Of a stretch of 64,000 nt of DNA, positions 35,397 to 48,222 are shown in pieces. Made by a program: the position numbers and the translations under genes. The notes under the pieces are model-generated. The model had not been told where the DNA came from, ran no database searches, and worked only from the letters and a program-made list of their open reading frames with translations. The stretch lies in NCBI GenBank assembly GCA_026929865.2, contig CM049406.2, positions 28,370,501 to 28,434,500 on the forward strand. The letters are read 5' to 3'. Every line of letters begins with the position of its first letter. Position 1 is the first letter of the stretch. The stretch comes from Hyperoplus lanceolatus (taxonomy: Eukaryota; Chordata; Actinopteri; Uranoscopiformes; Ammodytidae).

Positions 35397-35578
35397 CATG
35401 ACGGAGATGTGCAGGATGCGGAGCTCCTCCTTGGCGGAGTTGTTTGCCGGGTCTTGGGTGGGTTCTGGCAGGTTGAGGCTGCCGTCCTGGTGGTGGATGT
35501 GGAAGAGCAGAGTGCCGTTCTCCAGCCACTGCTGCCGCCAGCGCACCAGAGGGATGTCCTCTGAGTTCCCAGAGATCT
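35397..35578 (-). CDS. astn1: astn1 exon: extracellular segment before first membrane helix
   Basis: This exon encodes 60 complete codons preceded by two bases (AG) that complete a glutamate codon from the previous exon. It starts after a pyrimidine-rich tract ending in CTGGCAG and ends at ATG|GTAGAT. The product runs from [10 protein letters not shown] to LRILHISVM and carries two possible N-glycosylation sites, N-G-T and N-N-S, consistent with an extracellular location. The core ([20 protein letters not shown]) is what I recall for vertebrate ASTN1, with divergence confined to the linker after HHQDG. An alternative acceptor two bases further in (CAGAG|ATC) is possible but would need a different phase in the preceding exon. 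The donor is weak, with GTAGAT instead of GTAAGT. It is separated from the next exon by about 20.9 kb of repeat-rich intron. Confidence 0.92.
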
Positions 35579-36771
35579 CTGCCAGACACAAAAGAACAAA
35601 CAAATGGGGTCTAAATGAGAGGCCCTTTGCTATTGCAGGCAGCACAAAGGTTTTGATTATAATTGTTGACTCCATGTAGAGGATCCGATGGAATTAGAGC
35701 AATTGTATCAGACAAATCTCATGTAATGACTTTATTTCTGGGAAATAGCTGGCTGGTGTATGAAGTACAACTGGGTTTGTGCTGCTAGTTTAAGTAATGT
35801 CATCCATTTCGCAGAGGTTTTTGTAAATGCCAACCAGGACAGGTGAACATAACACATGATGAGCCATACCGGCTTAAAATTGAATGAATCTAAAGGCTTG
35901 AATCGGTTATAACCGTTTCTATAATTTTTAGCAGTCATTTAAATGGCACAAACCCGTTAGCATTTGTGTTTAAGCACAAATGGACATCAACATTGGACTT
36001 AGTGTTTTGTACATGTTCTGCACAAATAGTCTTAGTGTTCCAGGGTGTATGGGTAAATGGTAATTGCATTTAATGGGTATTCGTCCATCACACAGAGTTA
36101 TCCCTCCATCATACCTTCCTACACCTGAAACCCCATTTCTAACAGCTACCACAGTTTGTATCCGTGTGAGGCAGAACAAAAACTCACATGAAAACGATGA
36201 AACTCAAGAGATAAAGATGAGTAAATAGTGATTTTATGGAAGCGGCGGTGCAAGTGAAACATTGTGCTTTGTGTCATTCCTCAGCTTCTCAGACAATGCA
36301 TTCCACTTCCCACTGAAGTATTAGTTAAGTATGCCAAAAACACACAGTGCAGAAAGGGGAAGACGTTATAAATGCATGACAGAACTTTATGGATGATTTT
36401 TCCTGTTATGTAAGCTCGAAGAGTAGCTAAAATGCATCAGGCTCATAAATCATGTGAAGTAAGAACGCTGATTGAAAGAGATATAAATCAAAACAGAGAT
36501 CACAGAAAGTGCAACAAGGACTCTAGACTGGATCCCATCTCCGACTGCACTGCACAAACTGCTTTAATTGGCTGCTGCTGGAAGTGAATAAAGGTGTTTT
36601 CAGATGTTCACTGTATAATACCTAATTTGGTTATTTGCAGGCCAAAATGTGACGATCTGCACTAAAACGAGGCTTGATCTGGATCATAAGTGAAATTACT
36701 TGACACTTATAGGCTACAAATAACCTTTTGTGACTTTATTCTAATGTGTAATAGGTCTTAACACATTGAAG

Positions 36772-37021
36772 TTAAAGCTGGAGTATTTGATTTCTGATTG
36801 GTCAAAGTTAACATGAGCTGTACACTTTGACCAATCAGAGGGAGGCTCCGATTCTCTGTTCTTATTGGCTGTTGGGACTGTCCATTCACTTTGGCACGAC
36901 TTCATTGGTGTAGAGCATGTCAGGGAGGACCAAAGAGAACAAGTGGAGCGGTTGAGGTATTTGGATTCAAATCTCTATCCCAACTGCCATTTTCTCCTCA
37001 AATCCTTCACCCTAGCTTTAA
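36772..37021. mobile_element. MITE family A, copy 2
   Basis: Starts TTAAAGCTGGAGTATTTGAT and ends CACCCTAGCTTTAA. It is colinear with the copy at 21901-22144, including the internal TTGGTCAAAGTTAACATGAG segment. The two copies differ by small changes, so both are moderately old. Confidence 0.85.
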
Positions 37022-37053
37022 GTTCACACTAAAAAAGCAGCCGGGACCTTTTT

Positions 37054-38492
37054 CAGGGGTTGACACTAAGGTTTCAAATGCACTTGTCCATAGGGCCCAT
37101 AGGGCAAGTACAGGTAATGTTTTACTTGCCCGAATGTTGTGTTCACTTGCCCAAAAAAAACTGTTAAACAGTGATATATACAGTATAGGCTAATTAAATT
37201 ATACATTTTAGCGAACCATATCTCTTAAATGCAAACACTGCTTACTTGTCTCATCCTGACCACATAAAACGAACACAATTCATATAAGCCTATATATCAT
37301 GACATCACACAACACCAAGCGCTTGGTCCTGGTGAAAGGACCTCTTTTTGCCATGCACCTTGCCCAGGGGCTCAGAAAACTCAGTCTAGCTCAGAGTTAA
37401 GCTGAATGTTAGCTTCCACAGAAAACATTTACTTATTTAAAACTGTCACATTGTGCCAAAAAGTGATCGTGTGCCATAAAATGATTAAAGTCCACCATGT
37501 TAAAGCTATTTCCCAGTTACACTGTAAGTAAGGAGGGGGATCATTAATTTCTATTCATATTGATACCATTATAAAGACTCCACAATCCAAATCTTTATCG
37601 ATACTTTTCTATTATTTTGTTTAAAGAGAACTGGTATTATTGCTTTAATTGCTTATAAGATGAGCAGAGTTCAGGATAGGACTTTAAGCATGTCATAATT
37701 CCATATTTAGGCCTACTATTTAGTTTATATTGCTGGGAAAACAAGTTTTTTACCCAAACTGTAGGCTATTATTCAAGCTTCCCGCGAAAAACTCAAATTT
37801 CTTATTTTCTTGATGTTACATTTGAACACATCATGATGTCATTTTATTGACCTTTGCCTAATAACCATTTTACTGAGCCGACACGAACACATCACATTTG
37901 AACTGTTAGCGATTTTTTTTAGCTAACTAGGTATCCTGCAGATTTTAATATGGATTTAAAAACTATCCGATTTTTTTAACTGCGGGACTTGCTACAGAGT
38001 CTCTCGTTTGTTGATCACCGCTGCATTGAATGAATGATGAGACGGTGCCGAGCCCGTCTGCAGCGGCTCAGCAGACAAGAGTTTTTTTTTCTTTTTGGAG
38101 ACGGAGCGGGTTGAAGGAGTTTCTTCAAGACAGTCGAAGGTAGAACACTTTTACAGTCCATGATGCGGTCCAGTGATGGAATAATACGCTGAAGTAGGCC
38201 TAATTAGATGAAGATGACCCGACTCGATATTTAAAATTACATAATGCGACCGTGATGCTGCTGGCTGCAGCGCGCAGCTGCTCAATTACGAATAAAGCCG
38301 ATCTATTTTGTGTGAGTTAGCGGGAATTTTTTTTTTTTGCAGACTGTAAAACACATGAATACATAGCCTAGACTACAGACAAACCCTCTAAAATCCACTT
38401 GCCCGTTCGGGCAACCAAAAAGCAATCTCAACTTGCCCAAACATTATTTTCAGTTGCCCCGGGCAAGCGGAAACCGTTAGTGTCAACCACTG
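37054..38492. mobile_element. hAT-like element with CAGGGGTTGACACTAA termini
   Basis: The left end CAGGGGTTGACACTAAGGTT and the right end AACCGTTAGTGTCAACCACTG are inverted, with subterminal ACTTGCCC repeats at both ends. Imperfect T-rich repeats flank it, so the target duplication is unclear. The central 37.5-38.1 kb stretch is clearly related to the core of the element at 51288-52535 although the ends differ. No transposase frame was seen. Confidence 0.75.
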
Positions 38493-40636
38493 CTTTTTTA
38501 ACCACAAAATTCCAAATATTGGTACTGAACTTACTTTATGTTCATACTGTCATGTCATCTAAGTTGCTCTGAACTTCTATGGCCTAAAGATTAATAGCAA
38601 ACACAACTAAATAATATATCTGCTACTTGTTCTGTTACAGAAGCATTTTCAACCATGCTTTCACATCCCTTTCACATTGTCTTGTTTAAAATTCACTGAA
38701 GTTCTTGTGGATAAAATTGAGTGTTTCTTTAAGGGTTGAGATATATATAAACTAAAAAAAAGCATTTAAATCGACCATTTAAAAACGCCTGGATAATCCT
38801 ACGAATACATTGACATAAAGCTGTAATCATTATTATAAGTAAGACAAAAAAAAAGATCACAAGCTATGGAACATAAGAGGAAACTACCCTTTTCAAAAGT
38901 GGTTGATTACCAAGATACTAACGCTAGTTTTTAATGAGATAATGAGATAATTAACTTCTGATCTCAAGATAACTGCATTTAATATTATGAGTAATACGAT
39001 GGAACAACTATTTGTTTTCTCATGATAATGAGAAGCTTGGTAATTAAACCTAGATAACGGCACTAAAAAAAATAGTGCAAGCGCCGCCATTCTTAGCTTT
39101 CGTTCTAATCTGTTTTTTCTTCTAAAAATTCTTCATGTGCTGTATTTTCTCACCCGCTTAACGGCCAGCTATTGAGTGTCTCTGCATTATTTTATTATTG
39201 ATTTTAGTTTCCATTGTTGGTAGCTGTGGCCCTCATTCCCTTTCAGATTTCTAATTAGGAATGACGGTGCACGGTTTATGGATGGATATGGCCATTAAAA
39301 AGACTATTACACTAATTGCTAGTATGACCCAATGATTCACACAAATCTGTTTATCAAAATAGTATATTGTTCTAGCTCTGCTGGTGCACAAGCTATCACA
39401 TTATTTAGAGCTCATTTTACACATGGATGTCACAATAAACTTAAGAGAGAAGCAGTGCAAGCACAATGCAATGCAGAAAGGGATGGTGGGGATTCACTGA
39501 AGGGAACCAGTCCATTAGCGAATAGTCCATAATTGATCAAAGTCCACACTATAGGCTATGGTGGAGCGATGGCTGCGGGGAGAAATCGCAGCCTGTAAAT
39601 AATAATGAGGATTTAGGCCTGATCAAAAGAAAAGGCCTAGAACTGAGTGACTCAAGTAGTAAATTAAGGCACTCGGGTTAGCATGGGAGATTAGAATTAG
39701 GACGGGAACAACAAAGACTGGAAAGGCAAGTCTTTGCTATACCTCTACATGACCTAACCGAATTGTGTAGAGGTAAAGCAGGAAACGCTCAAGACATCCA
39801 GCTCTCTCAACACACAACCTACTTATCACTGTAAGGGCCTTTTGTAGGAATCTATATTTAAACACAGGATAACTCCATGCTACACTAGACCATTACACTG
39901 ATTACTGCACAAGATGTAGCTGTAAGCAAGATTTTTTACTGCTGATCGCAGGCTTTTACGTGGTGTGCACAACTTCAAGAGTTACACAGCCTTTGCACCT
40001 GCACAAGGCAGGTCTCATATAATTGAGGTCTTAAATAATTCCTGGACTCCTGGTACTTTTGTTATGTAATTACTTAAGAAGGGGTAATCAACGTTATGCA
40101 TTGAGGTCAGTGCAATAGTTATTGAGAGTGCTACTCAGCCTGCAGAAATAGCTGTATGATGTTTTCTGGGCCTCTGGGGGGGCTTTGTCAACTTTGAGAG
40201 GAATAACCCTGGTGTCATCTGGGTTCTCAATCTCAATTTGGCCTTTGAGATGACAAATGCTTTAACCACTGAATTTTTGATAGCATCAGGACCAGATGAA
40301 ACCATGGGTGTGAAGGAAAACTGAACCTGTTGTGAACCAAAGAAGTATCAGGTCTGAAACAACCCTTAATCCATAATTAGCACTGAGTGACTAATGCTAG
40401 CATGCTATCACTTCAAATTTAGTTGATGATCAGGACAACAATAATCCTGCTAATCCCAGAATGTTGACATTGTCATTAAAACGCTACCATGCTCATAATA
40501 CTCACACAAGCTCTAACCTGGCTTAAACTATTTATGGGTAAGAGCAGGCATCATGAATATTTTGTGCACACATTGTACACACACATAAGATAACAACGAG
40601 AGTCCCTACGAAGCACTCCACTTTTCCATTGAGTGA
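38493..40636. other. Intronic sequence, no gene seen
   Basis: AT-rich sequence with no convincing coding stretch. At 38.9-39.1 kb there are short inverted 'ATAATGAGA' words that may be an old repeat, not classified. Confidence 0.5.
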
Positions 40637-40644
40637 GTACAGCA

Positions 40645-41712
40645 TAGGGTTGCTGAAAATTCCCGAAATTGACCCTTTTCAATTCCCGGGAAAAAAGAGC
40701 CTCCTTCCGGGAAATCCCGGGAATTCCCGTTAAACCGGATGTGCCTTTTTAATACTTTATTTTGTACCCATACTCGGCCGTGTGGTTTATTGGGCACGTT
40801 ATAGCCTCATATGCGCAGGGCAGACTGGATGCTAGCTCTAGAATGAACTAAGGGCATTAAAAGTTAAGTCATCTAAAGGCGTTTTCAGACGGGAGTAGAC
40901 GTTCTGTCTACAGGTGCACTCGACATGGATCGGCGGAGAAAGGAGGCTCCGCGAGGAAACGCCGTGCGGTAACCATGGAAACAACTTCTGTGTCGCTGCT
41001 GTTAAATATCTACTCATATTGTTAACATTTGTTTAGTTAATAAGTGGATTAGTTATTCAATTTGGTTTGGTTTAAATGTCTACTTTGTGGATTAGGTCTA
41101 GGTTTCACTCTAGTGTTTGGTGGAAGCAACGGGGCGTTTCATCTCATTAGATTCATGTCGCTACAAGAGAAAGCAGCAAAAGAAACAGGCTGCTTTATGT
41201 TCATCATACAATTTTGACTTGAATACAGAAGAATGGTGAATATCACCATCTCATTGAGGAGAGAAAAGTAAAACACTGTTCAGCTGTGCCAGGCTGCAGG
41301 CGCGTGTGTATGTGTGTGTGTGAGAGAGAGAGAGAGGAGCACCGACGTGACAGTTTATCTGTAGTGGACTCTCTCTCTCTCTCTCTCTCTCCACTCGCAT
41401 GTCTGCATTGCTGTTGTTACAGACGTAATAACAGTTTAGTGCGGCCGCTTGTCGCCACGTCTGTAGAACGGTAGTGCGTCTCTCCACTCGCATGTCATTG
41501 AAAATGTATTACCAGACACGTCAAAAGCCTCCCTTCTGAAAAGGCCATGATGGCGAGAGTATATTTCATTAGTAAAGGCCACTATTAATGAATTAAACGA
41601 ATAAAAAAAAATTAAAAAACGGGAGGACGGGTCCCGTGGCCAATTTCCGGTACTCCCGGACTGACTCATTTCGCGGGAATCCCGAAATCCCGGGACCCGT
41701 CCAGCAACCCTA
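40645..41712. mobile_element. Non-autonomous hAT element with perfect 8-bp TSD
   Basis: The termini TAGGGTTGCTG and CAGCAACCCTA are exact inverted repeats, flanked by GTACAGCA on both sides (40637-40644 and 41713-41720). Subterminal GGGAATTCCCG- and CCCGGGA-type words crowd both ends. Length is 1068 bp with no transposase. Internal (GA)n/(CT)n tracts lie at 41320-41390. Confidence 0.92.
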
Positions 41713-41720
41713 GTACAGCA

Positions 41721-43394
41721 CCTTCTTTGTCAGGCAGCCCATTACTCTGATTGCTGGCAAACAAGACACATGCATTCTGGATAATAGCCATAACCCTTAT
41801 ATGGATTATAACCTGTTTACAACCAAAACACTTCATGCTTTTTACTGTGACACCGCAGAGTGTGTGTGTTGTTTGTAACTGTGGGAGTGTAACGAGGTTT
41901 GGCCTGACGATGAATGATGCCCCCATACTGCAGTGAAGAGGGAGTTCCCTCAGCCCGAACGGAAGACTTAAGAGTCCCCGCTGGTTTGAACCAAAATGCA
42001 AATGATGTGCCACAGTGTGACAGGGACCCTTTTAAAACGAGTGCTCTCTATCCCCCCCAGGGGACTAGTTTGCCGTGAGTGCAGGATTAATGAGACCGTC
42101 GCCTTACTGCACGGGAACATGTACAGTGCCACCCAGAAAGAAAGAAAGAAATTAAGAGAGGATGTGGAGAGGGAGGGATAGAAAATAGAAAGTGGCCACC
42201 TACCAGCATTACAATGGATCAAAGTAATCTGATTACGCCGCATCATTAGTGTTCCTCCCTCGAATGCTGATTCGCCGAACCATTTAGTTTAAAGGAGTTT
42301 CAATTCCTCTAGAATTAAATTGACAAGAGCATCTATCTTGAGCATTTCAAAAGCCTAATCTTTAATCCTAGCATAAACAAATGGGCAGTACAAGCACAGA
42401 GGAACCCAGCACAAAGCATTTTTTCCCATTCCCTAAGTGACTGACGGAGCACGAGGGCTGCCAGCATATTGATAGATCACAGAGAATTCAGAGAGCGTTC
42501 AGTGGCCTGTCGCAAGTTGGCTTACATGTATATCATTATAAAGGTGGATTGTCCTTTGCATTAAAATGAGATGAAAAATTCAGTAGGAATCTTCTTCTCC
42601 ATCTCCAAATCACGGGTCTCAAAAGACATCTGTTTATCTGAGCACAGCTGACATAATGAGACAAATCCTCATGGGGGGATTTAAGAATTTAAAAAATTAA
42701 TTGGATACTCACTGTGGCAAGATGAATGCAAAATGATAGAAATACGGGAATTACAGTAAAGTGGTCTGTGTGGAGAAGTTTTGGGGACATGGAAGGCACA
42801 TTCTGGAGACATTCAGGAATATAACACTCAGATTTTAGCACCCAGAGGGGAGGTTCTGTTTCATTCCTGGCAGTAACATCACAGTGAAGAGTCAGTGGTG
42901 GCATATAATCATTCATCTTATTGGAGTGTGCTTCAGGGTGATATGAGGGGCTCAGTGTTAAAACCAGAGCTGCAACACTTCCACAAAAGGCATTATGGGA
43001 TCTTTCGGATACAGCTACAACTGTTAGAAGTTATCACCAGGCGCCTTTGTGTGCAAGCTTTTACTACAATAATAAGTTAAATGCTCAGTTCTACCATTTT
43101 ACAAATAAAAACCCCATTTGTTCATTGGCCGCTATCACACATAATAGTACAGACTATTTTTGTCATAGTTATGAGATTTCCTGTTTGTGAGTTTTTCTGC
43201 TGATGCCCCAGAACAATAGAAATGATTAGGAGAGAGGGTAAAGACATGACGTCAACTTTCGTCTATAGCTCCTGTGCCACTAGCTACTGCAATACAGAAC
43301 AATCTCTCACGTTTTTTTAATTGGTCTCTCTTGGCCTGTTTCTGTGGTACACTATTTATAATCTTAGATGAATGGGAATCTACGGCAATTTCTG
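41721..43394. other. Intronic sequence, no gene seen
   Basis: No coding stretch, terminal repeat or RNA gene is recognised on either strand. Confidence 0.5.
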
Positions 43395-43697
43395 TAAGAT
43401 TGGTAAATGGACTTGTATAGCGCTATATCTCCGTTTATCACAGACTCAAAGCGCTTTACATTATTTTTTTTTTGTACACATTCACCCAGTCACACACACA
43501 TTCATACACCGATAGCAGCAGCTACCACGCAGGGTAGGCTTAGCACTAGGGTGCTAAGCTAACAATTCAGCTAGCAATTCGGGGTTCAGTGTCTTGCCCA
43601 GGGACACTTCGACATGTGGCGGGGAGACGGGGGATCGAACCTCCGACCCTGCACACCAGAGGCGAACTTCCTACCCACTTCGCCACTGCCGCCCCAA
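43395..43697 (-). repeat. tRNA-derived SINE, near full length
   Basis: On the minus strand it starts GGGGCGGCAGTGGCGAAGTG and carries an A-box-like GTGGCGAAGTGGGTAGG and a B-box GGTTCGATCCC. The body includes GGGCAAGACACTGAACCCC. The tail AAAGCGCTTTGAGT and GCGCTATACAAGTCC is shared with the fragments at 1215-1310 and 48050-48222. Pol III promoter boxes plus a shared tail fit a SINE mobilised by a partner LINE. Confidence 0.8.
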
Positions 43698-43843
43698 AGA
43701 AGAATCCGGTGAAATATTTCCTGCACTCCCTCAAGCGTTTGCTATCAGCTAAATGACCCCCAAAGTCCAAGTCCAAAACTTTTCACCAGTCATTGTGTAT
43801 TGGTGTGGTGTGTCCGTTAGTGTGATACATTTAAAGAAACAAT

Positions 43844-44344
43844 CAGTGTGTTTACATGCAGACTCATAATCGGGTAAATAAACTAATACAACTTCAACAG
43901 GACTTGTAAAATGCATGTAAACACCTTTATCCGATCTACTTCGCACAGAAATCGGCACATTAACGGACAAGCAAAGTCGGATAAGAACACCTAGATAACT
44001 CGTTCATAGTCGGCATTCTCTCTGCATGTATACAGGGATCAGATATCGCATATCGGAGTTCTCGTTCTGCGCTTGCTCGAGAATCCCTGCGGAGGATTTC
44101 ACAAGGAAGTGGAAAGAGACGAGAAAAAATAGAAGGGTTATTCCCGGAAGGGAACCGGATGTGGCGCTAAAACCACTTGTTGAAAGGACTACAGCGCCAC
44201 CTAGCATAGTGGAGACAGCCATGCATTGGACATTTATCCGAGTCCTGAAAGGCCATGTATACTCAGACAAGTGACATGGTCCGTTCGAGTGTCTAGTTCG
44301 GTATATGTCTTAATCCAATATAGTTGTGCCATGGAAACGCACTG
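43844..44344. mobile_element. MITE with CAGTGNGTTTACATG-like termini
   Basis: The left end CAGTGTGTTTACATGCAGAC and the right end GCCATGGAAACGCACTG are imperfect inverted repeats. Noncoding, about 500 bp, no clear target duplication. Confidence 0.55.
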
Positions 44345-45256
44345 ACTGTATGAATAAGACTGTTTTTCATGAGACAAATAATTTGCTTTCAGAGCAAGAG
44401 TCTTTACTGTACTGTATCTGAAGGAAGGCCCATATCAAGTTATGAATCACTTGTATTTAAGTTAAATTGTCTTCAGAGCCAGGTGTGGACTCACATGGTC
44501 GCATGGTTTAAGTCATTACTGGTCCGCCATTTCCATCTCTGTTTCAACTATATCATAATTATAAAATTAATTTTAGAATTTCACAGAAATAATTTATACA
44601 TTCTAAAAAATATATACATATCCCAATCGTGTTTAGAAATGCATGCAGCATCCAAATTCGGGTTATCTTACTTCTAGAAAAGAACCCAGCTCCCTGTTCA
44701 AACAAGTAAATATTAATTAATTTATACACAAGCACTAATCGAATATACATACCTACATGAATGAATACACAATGTAAACATTTGGTGGTAAGACCCTGAA
44801 ATCCCAAATCTCTCAGCAGAATGCAGCTCCTGTCCTTTCCCTTTCCCAGAAGGTTGTAATAATGCCACAAGTGTATTCTCTCTCTCTAAACTCTGTTTCA
44901 CCGAGGACACGATAGCAATCGTCACATTGCGCGGTCACCAGAGGACATGGCGATAAGCAGAAATTACTTTGGAGCTGTTGATTCTCAAATTCCCTAAACT
45001 AAGCAGTAATGAACCACTATTAGAGAGTCAACGACATTGTTGAGCGCAGAGTCCAGCAGCGGCTGGGAGAGACGCGCTTCATTTCCTGATCATTATTCCA
45101 ACGTGAACACATGGAGGACGCCCTTCAAGCCTGTCGTCTATACCAAAGTGAGGCGCAAATTCTGAGGGGGCTGTGAAGGATCCACTTAACACAGTAAACA
45201 TATAGTTAAAGCCTCAACACAGGGTTTGGGGATGACTTTCATATAATAAAAAAACC

Positions 45257-45639
45257 TTTAAAAGGTGCAGTGTGTAATATGACATCATCAAGAAAGTTCT
45301 ACAAAGTTCTAGAATGCAACGCTCCCTGGGTAACCCCAACCCTTTAGAATAATAACAGAAGCTACAGTGGCCTTCAAGGACAAGAACAATTCTAAATTTT
45401 AAACAATGCACCTGATGACATTCCAACTATGACACTTTAAAGATGGCGGCACTAGGCCTTGGTCCAAAATATGCAGAAATATGGACATATATGAGACCCT
45501 TTCTAAGGGAAAAAATAATAATTCAAAACATTTTTTCAGCTAGTATGCACTAAATTAAACGTACTTATGGATATTATAATTACTTTCTACAAAATCTGTT
45601 AGGAAATAAAACCCAAAATTCTACACACTGCAGGTTTAA
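45257..45639. mobile_element. MITE with TTTAAAAGGTGCAGTGTGTA termini
   Basis: The left end TTTAAAAGGTGCAGTGTGTA and the right end TACACACTGCAGGTTTAA are inverted. It resembles in design the element at 8106-8682. Noncoding. Confidence 0.8.
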
Positions 45640-46244
45640 GGTCTTACATCTTCTGTGGATATATGATGTTTTGTTACCGTAGATGCCATCTAAATGAATC
45701 TTTTATCCCTATCCTGCAAGTGTGGCAAGGACAGAATAATCTCAATATCGCCATGGATGCCAAGGTTGAATGGATCATGAGATATATCATTCAAAAAGCT
45801 AGGCCACAATATAGCACATATTTTTATATCAGCACATATCCGCATTTATATTTAAGATTTATTCTGAACGGGATATGAGTTTATTCCAAATATGATAACG
45901 TTCTGACTTATAAAGTGAAAAGTGAAATATACTGAATAATAAGGGAGGACTGTTGAGCAGGCAGTGTGAAGTGTCCCTTTACCATGCAGTAGGCCTATAT
46001 AGTCTATGCGCTGAGTTGTTTATTTGGCCTTATTAACAAATTAAACATCTCTAGCTATTGTGAAAGTACATATTTGCCAGCTTTTAACTACCTGTAAAGC
46101 CTATTATGCTAAGCTACATCAAACAATGAAGAAGCAAATAAATACATTTCCAAAAATGTTTAGCAAGTTTCTTTAATATTTTCAATTTCTTTTAGTACGA
46201 ACACAGAAGATTTAATACAATTAATAATTAATATGGAACTGGTG

Positions 46245-46862
46245 TAGCCTGGTCCAACCAGACCATCGTTCTTCATTTCATTTGTACAGAAGGTCTGGAA
46301 CTGCTCTATTGGCAAACGTTCACTCACTTGGATGCGGGTGTCTGTTGAAGTTTAAAACTATTGGATCTGCCCAGTGCCACTCTGGATCAGCGAACCAATC
46401 GCATAACGTTTGGTCGTGACATATGTCATGAGCCGGCTTCTTACGGTGCGTTCCAGTTGTACTGGGAACTCGGAAATTTCCGACTTCACTACATATTGTA
46501 GTCTATGGATCTATCGGTACCTGGCAACAGTAACTACCTAGAGCCTTACGTTTAGTTATTTGGATGAGAAAGGTTGTAAGCGTCCATACTTTCCCGAGCA
46601 GATGCACTGGAACACAGACAGGTCGGAACTCCGAACTACCAAGTCGGAAATTTCCGAGTTCCGAGTATAAAGGATCGCAGCATTCAACTGAAACTGGAGC
46701 GCGACTTCGACGTCGTCGTTCTCAGCCACTCGGTCTGTTCGCTGATTGGACCACCAAAAGTCTGGCTGGAGAAGGAACCCATGAATACACTTCAGACCCA
46801 GACTGACTACTGAAGTGAAATGAAAATTGAGCGGAAGTAGGTAGGCGGGCGGAGCAAGGCTA
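46245..46862 (+). mobile_element. MITE family C, long copy with 9-bp TSD
   Basis: Starts TAGCCTGGTCCAACCAGACC and ends GGCGGAGCAAGGCTA. GAACTGGTG flanks both sides (46236-46244 and 46863-46871). An internal segment of about 230 bp, bounded by mirrored CTCGGAAATTTCCGA and TCGGAAATTTCCGAG words, is missing from the copy at 55769-56133 but its left junction is present in the copy at 23821-23999. Confidence 0.82.
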
Positions 46863-48049
46863 GAACTGGTGCGTATCACATGGGAAATTCAAGTGCTGTT
46901 CTTATGACCCTCTGACTATAAAGTTTTAGTTGTTTTTGAACAGTTTGATCTTCCCATACCCATGGCATACAGCACATTTCAGTGTGTGCTGATTCTTTAG
47001 ATAGCGCAGAGGGCAGACACATGCAGCGATTTATATGGCTCCAGCTGGTTTATCTTATGCTGAGTCATAACTCAAAGCCACATAGAAACCAGTTTTCTTG
47101 AGTCTGACAACATGCTGGTTCGGGGCAATGAGGCACTGTGCTGTGAATTTTAATTTGGCTCCATCTGTAATCAGCATGCAGTCTGTTTTGCTGCTTTCAA
47201 AAAGATAAATACATACCGTAAAAACAAATAAAAATCTTTAAAAAAAAATGGGATTTGAGGGGCCTTTAAAGATAAAACATGTTGAGTATCTATTAAATTC
47301 TATATTGATTTTAACAACCAACTTCACCACACAACTACAAATACTGGTCAACCCCAGAACATCTAAAGAGAGTTGAGACAAGGGATTATGGTCCCTCCTT
47401 TCTTTTATCCTGGTCAAGCTATTTTACTGTATTATACATTATATCAATATGCTAACAATATATGTACTTTAGAGTATGTAATACAATACAGCACAGTATT
47501 AGAAAACTGATTTAAAAAGCTTTCTATGCTACTTCAAGTGGCAAATTCTTTTAGGTTTTACAGTCTTGATTTAGGTGTGGAAAACCTATTTTATTCTTCC
47601 CTTCTTCAAAACACAGCCGAGCCCTTTGGCACACAGTCATTTCATTAAACAAACCGATCTGCAAGAGTTTTGAAATGGTATAAATCTAGCTTCATGGGAG
47701 ATCACGATCAATTTAAATCCTTTGTTTGTTGTTTTCTTATTTCTATGAGTCACAGATGGCAACACACTTAGTAGAAATAGGTTGTGTTGTGTTTGCGTCC
47801 TCCTGATTAGAAAGGGCATAATGATTGTTGATGTATTTCAAGGGCTTATTATTTGATTGAGCAATTTAGGGCATTCAATCAACATTCCATGCATCTCTGC
47901 TGAAGTTTATACATGTGCTGCTTTGGATATGTTTACCCGTAACAATAGTTAATGCTAGGATCACATTTTTATTAGGATATTCCTATAAAGCTGTCAAGCT
48001 ATTTATTGTCCATTTTTAATGTATGTCCCTGAGTGTAAGATCAAAATAC

Positions 48050-48222
48050 CTTAATAATAATGATAATGGATTGGATTTATATAGCGCTTTTCAAGGCACT
48101 CAAAGACGCTTTACAGGGTTCCAGGTTCCATTCATTCACACACAGTCATACTGGTGGTGGTAAACTACGATAGTAACCACAGCTGCCCTGGGGCAGGCTG
48201 ACGGAAGCGTGGCTGCTGCACC
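48050..48222 (-). repeat. SINE-like fragment with ATT-rich 3' end
   Basis: On the minus strand the 3' part reads GTAAAGCGTCTTTGAGTGCC, then AAAAGCGCTATATAAATCC, then a short ATT-rich tail, like the SINE tail at 43395-43697. The 5' part is not obviously tRNA-like. Confidence 0.55.

Noticed and set aside
44026-44274. 82-codon frame
   Set aside because: It lies within the MITE at 43844-44344 and has no domain.
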